Of a stretch of DNA of 64,000 nt, positions 63,983 to 64,000 are shown in pieces. The notes beneath the pieces are model-generated. The model did no database searches, was not told the DNA's origin, and saw nothing but the letters and a program-made list of their open reading frames with translations. The stretch's first letter is position 1, and every line of letters starts with the position of its first letter. Source of the stretch: CAVVFX01 sp963747535 (lineage in GTDB: Bacteria; Acidobacteriota; Terriglobia; Bryobacterales; Bryobacteraceae); assembly GCA_963747535.1 (NCBI GenBank), contig CAVVFX010000014.1:1-64000 (forward strand), written 5' to 3'. Position numbers and translations under genes: made by a program.

Positions 63983-64000
63983 CAGTTTCTCTTCCCGACC

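Overview
The window looks like a chromosomal segment of a GC-rich soil Acidobacteriota, most likely of the Solibacter/Bryobacter group. The main evidence is two family hallmarks. The first is a giant secreted protein (18185-25828) ending in the C-terminal domain typical of Solibacter-type exported proteins (TIGR03437-like). The second is a von Willebrand-type secreted protein (30454-31977) of the Acidobacteria-restricted TIGR03436 type. Abundant secreted proteins, DUF4159, ThuA-like and heme/LamG proteins, and many short dispersed palindromes fit the same picture. This assignment comes from recognising families by eye; no search was run.

Layout. 1-5567: a decayed ParB-like fragment, then a small oxidoreductase cluster (SDR, DUF4331, two VOC proteins, a crotonase and an atypical SDR lacking the catalytic Tyr/Lys). 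5568-8607: a gene-poor, palindrome-rich stretch holding an IS4-family element with 17-bp terminal inverted repeats and a 10-bp target duplication; its transposase is frameshifted near the C-terminus. 8608-11804: a coupled operon of a cytochrome-c/LamG protein, a beta-propeller and a double-thioredoxin protein. 12084-18052: a DUF4139 protein, a PAS hybrid histidine kinase, an HSL-type esterase and a MaoC-like hydratase. 18185-25828: the giant modular protein. 26063-31977: a HpnI-like glycosyltransferase, RNase T2, a monooxygenase-fold protein, a SorAB-like sulfite dehydrogenase pair and the VWA protein. 31981-38733: folD-coaE followed by a cupin gene split by an 89-bp repeat, a class-III aminotransferase, DUF4159, a split chromate transporter and a dienelactone hydrolase. 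38789-44904: an alpha-2-macroglobulin with a thioester motif and an embedded carboxypeptidase-regulatory-like domain, then a ThuA-like protein.

44905-54592 is the most plastic part. It contains two proteins that look internally deleted, a tandem duplication with one decayed copy, a peroxidase island (duplicated-domain protein, small Cys protein, DUF2092, Tyr/Gly-rich secreted protein, DyP peroxidase, catalase-like protein, secreted protein), an arylsulfatase tail, and a DUF4239 gene cut by one amber codon. 54943-58003 is a compact L-rhamnose operon (rhaI, rhaB, rhaM). 58310-64000 carries housekeeping and regulatory genes (DUF2007, serine hydrolase, ECF sigma factor, STAS protein, nuoI, cysE, a metzincin-type protease), tRNA-Ser(GCU), a membrane-protein relic and a tiny Cys/His protein.

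The best candidate for an undescribed system is 46691-53557. Two heme-peroxidase-family proteins sit with a Tyr-rich secreted protein and several conserved but unnamed exported proteins, which suggests oxidative modification of an envelope matrix (inference). The second most interesting item is the 89-bp dispersed element, one copy of which interrupts the cupin gene.
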